Source: Plantago elongata (taxonomy: Eukaryota > Streptophyta > Magnoliopsida > Lamiales > Plantaginaceae). From it: a stretch of DNA of 64,000 nt. Positions 63,380-64,000 of the stretch are shown here, piece by piece. The notes beneath the pieces are model-generated. The model was not told the DNA's origin and did not search any database. It worked only from the letters and a program-made list of their open reading frames with translations. A program made the position numbers and the translations under genes. How positions within the stretch are numbered: the stretch's first letter is position 1; each line of letters starts with the position of its first letter. The stretch lies in the NCBI GenBank assembly GCA_036897095.1, contig JAYMSP010000036.1, forward strand, positions 1-64,000. The letters run 5' to 3'.

Positions 63380-64000
63380 CAGACTGATAGTGTTCTAACT
63401 CCCTAAAGATGCTTGTGATGCAAATCCATATTTTGGCATGGAGAAAGTCCAGACTCCAGACAAAGGAGTACGTCGCAGACAATACACATATGCATAATCA
63501 TGCATATTTACTATTAGTCTATTAATGTCGAGAGGCATTGCGCCAACTTTATGATGATCTCATGGGTTTTGAGCATGTTTTTAATAAATCTAGATTTCTC
63601 TTGTCTGCATTAACTTCGAGTAGGAATATATAAAGGATCAATTATACCCTAAATTACCTTAAAGTTTCTAAAGTATTGTCGCTCATATTTTATGTTAGAC
63701 TGACACGTTTAGTTCTACGAGAGCCCTATGGAAAATTGGAAACTGCTTTAGAGTCTGCGGGTAAATCATGCAGCAGTATGATAAACTATTCCACTCAGAA
63801 AATGAGAGACCATTACAGCACAAAATCACTTCGAAACTCCTTAATGCGAAATCATCATCTCCAAGATTATACAAAAAAGTAAAATTGCAACAATTTACAT
63901 CTTAGCATAGCCCAAGGATGAACCTTTCGGAGTCCAAACATACTCATTTACGCAACTTAGCACATAGAAAAACGATCTCCAAATTTGTCTTTCTACCGCC
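63380..64000. other. Spacer to window end
   Basis: No gene was recognised. A 68-codon frame near 63676-63882 has no family resemblance. Confidence 0.4.

Overview
This is nuclear DNA from a flowering plant. It has multi-exon genes with GT-AG (and two GC-AG) introns, a cytosolic ribosomal protein gene with telo-box and site II promoter elements, a plastid-targeted purine enzyme, a PPR protein, a plant MACPF protein and an F-box protein, all in AT-rich spacer full of Stowaway-type MITEs and LINE relics. Gene structures and protein matches fit a eudicot. A closer placement (perhaps an asterid) is only a guess.

Layout: 1-1.4 kb, decayed CACTA-type transposase (-). 2.3-5.9 kb, RPL3 (+) with a long 5'UTR intron that appears to hold a box C/D snoRNA. 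5.9-12.4 kb, gene-poor spacer. 12.5-13.2 kb, small single-pass membrane protein (+). 13.9-19.1 kb, seven-exon MACPF gene (-) with a GC-AG intron. 21.6-22.5 kb, non-autonomous DNA transposon with long terminal inverted repeats. 22.9-23.3 kb, small basic protein (+). 25.3-27.4 kb, plastid-type PPR protein (-). 28.3-29.6 kb, PB1-domain protein (+), also with a GC-AG intron.

29.8-40 kb is a young-looking accessory region. It holds a 32-bp perfect inverted repeat, four diverged copies of a gene-like repeat, and three tandem defensin-like peptide genes, of which one looks whole, one is frame-broken and one is split by a 415-bp Stowaway MITE. It also holds old Cassandra-type terminal repeats carrying 5S rRNA-like sequence. 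An F-box gene follows at 40.8-42.0 kb.

42-51 kb has no clearly intact gene. It contains a decayed HD-Zip II homeobox relic with an inverted partial copy, a GC-rich palindromic island, and a 1.4-kb array of 21-bp repeats whose orientation flips near 50.17 kb. 51.1-54.1 kb is the four-exon plastid GARS (purD-type) gene (-). 54.6-64 kb is mostly repeats: LINE fragments, MITEs, a ~570-bp tandem duplication, and an ~800-bp insertion flanked by ~100-bp direct repeats that splits a LINE.

The conserved genes are unrelated housekeeping or regulatory genes with no shared pathway. The strongest novelty candidates are the defensin-like cluster, the flipped 21-bp array, the intronic snoRNA and the repeat family at 30.6-35.8 kb. 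Exon joints were placed by eye from splice signals and frame continuity. No database search was run.
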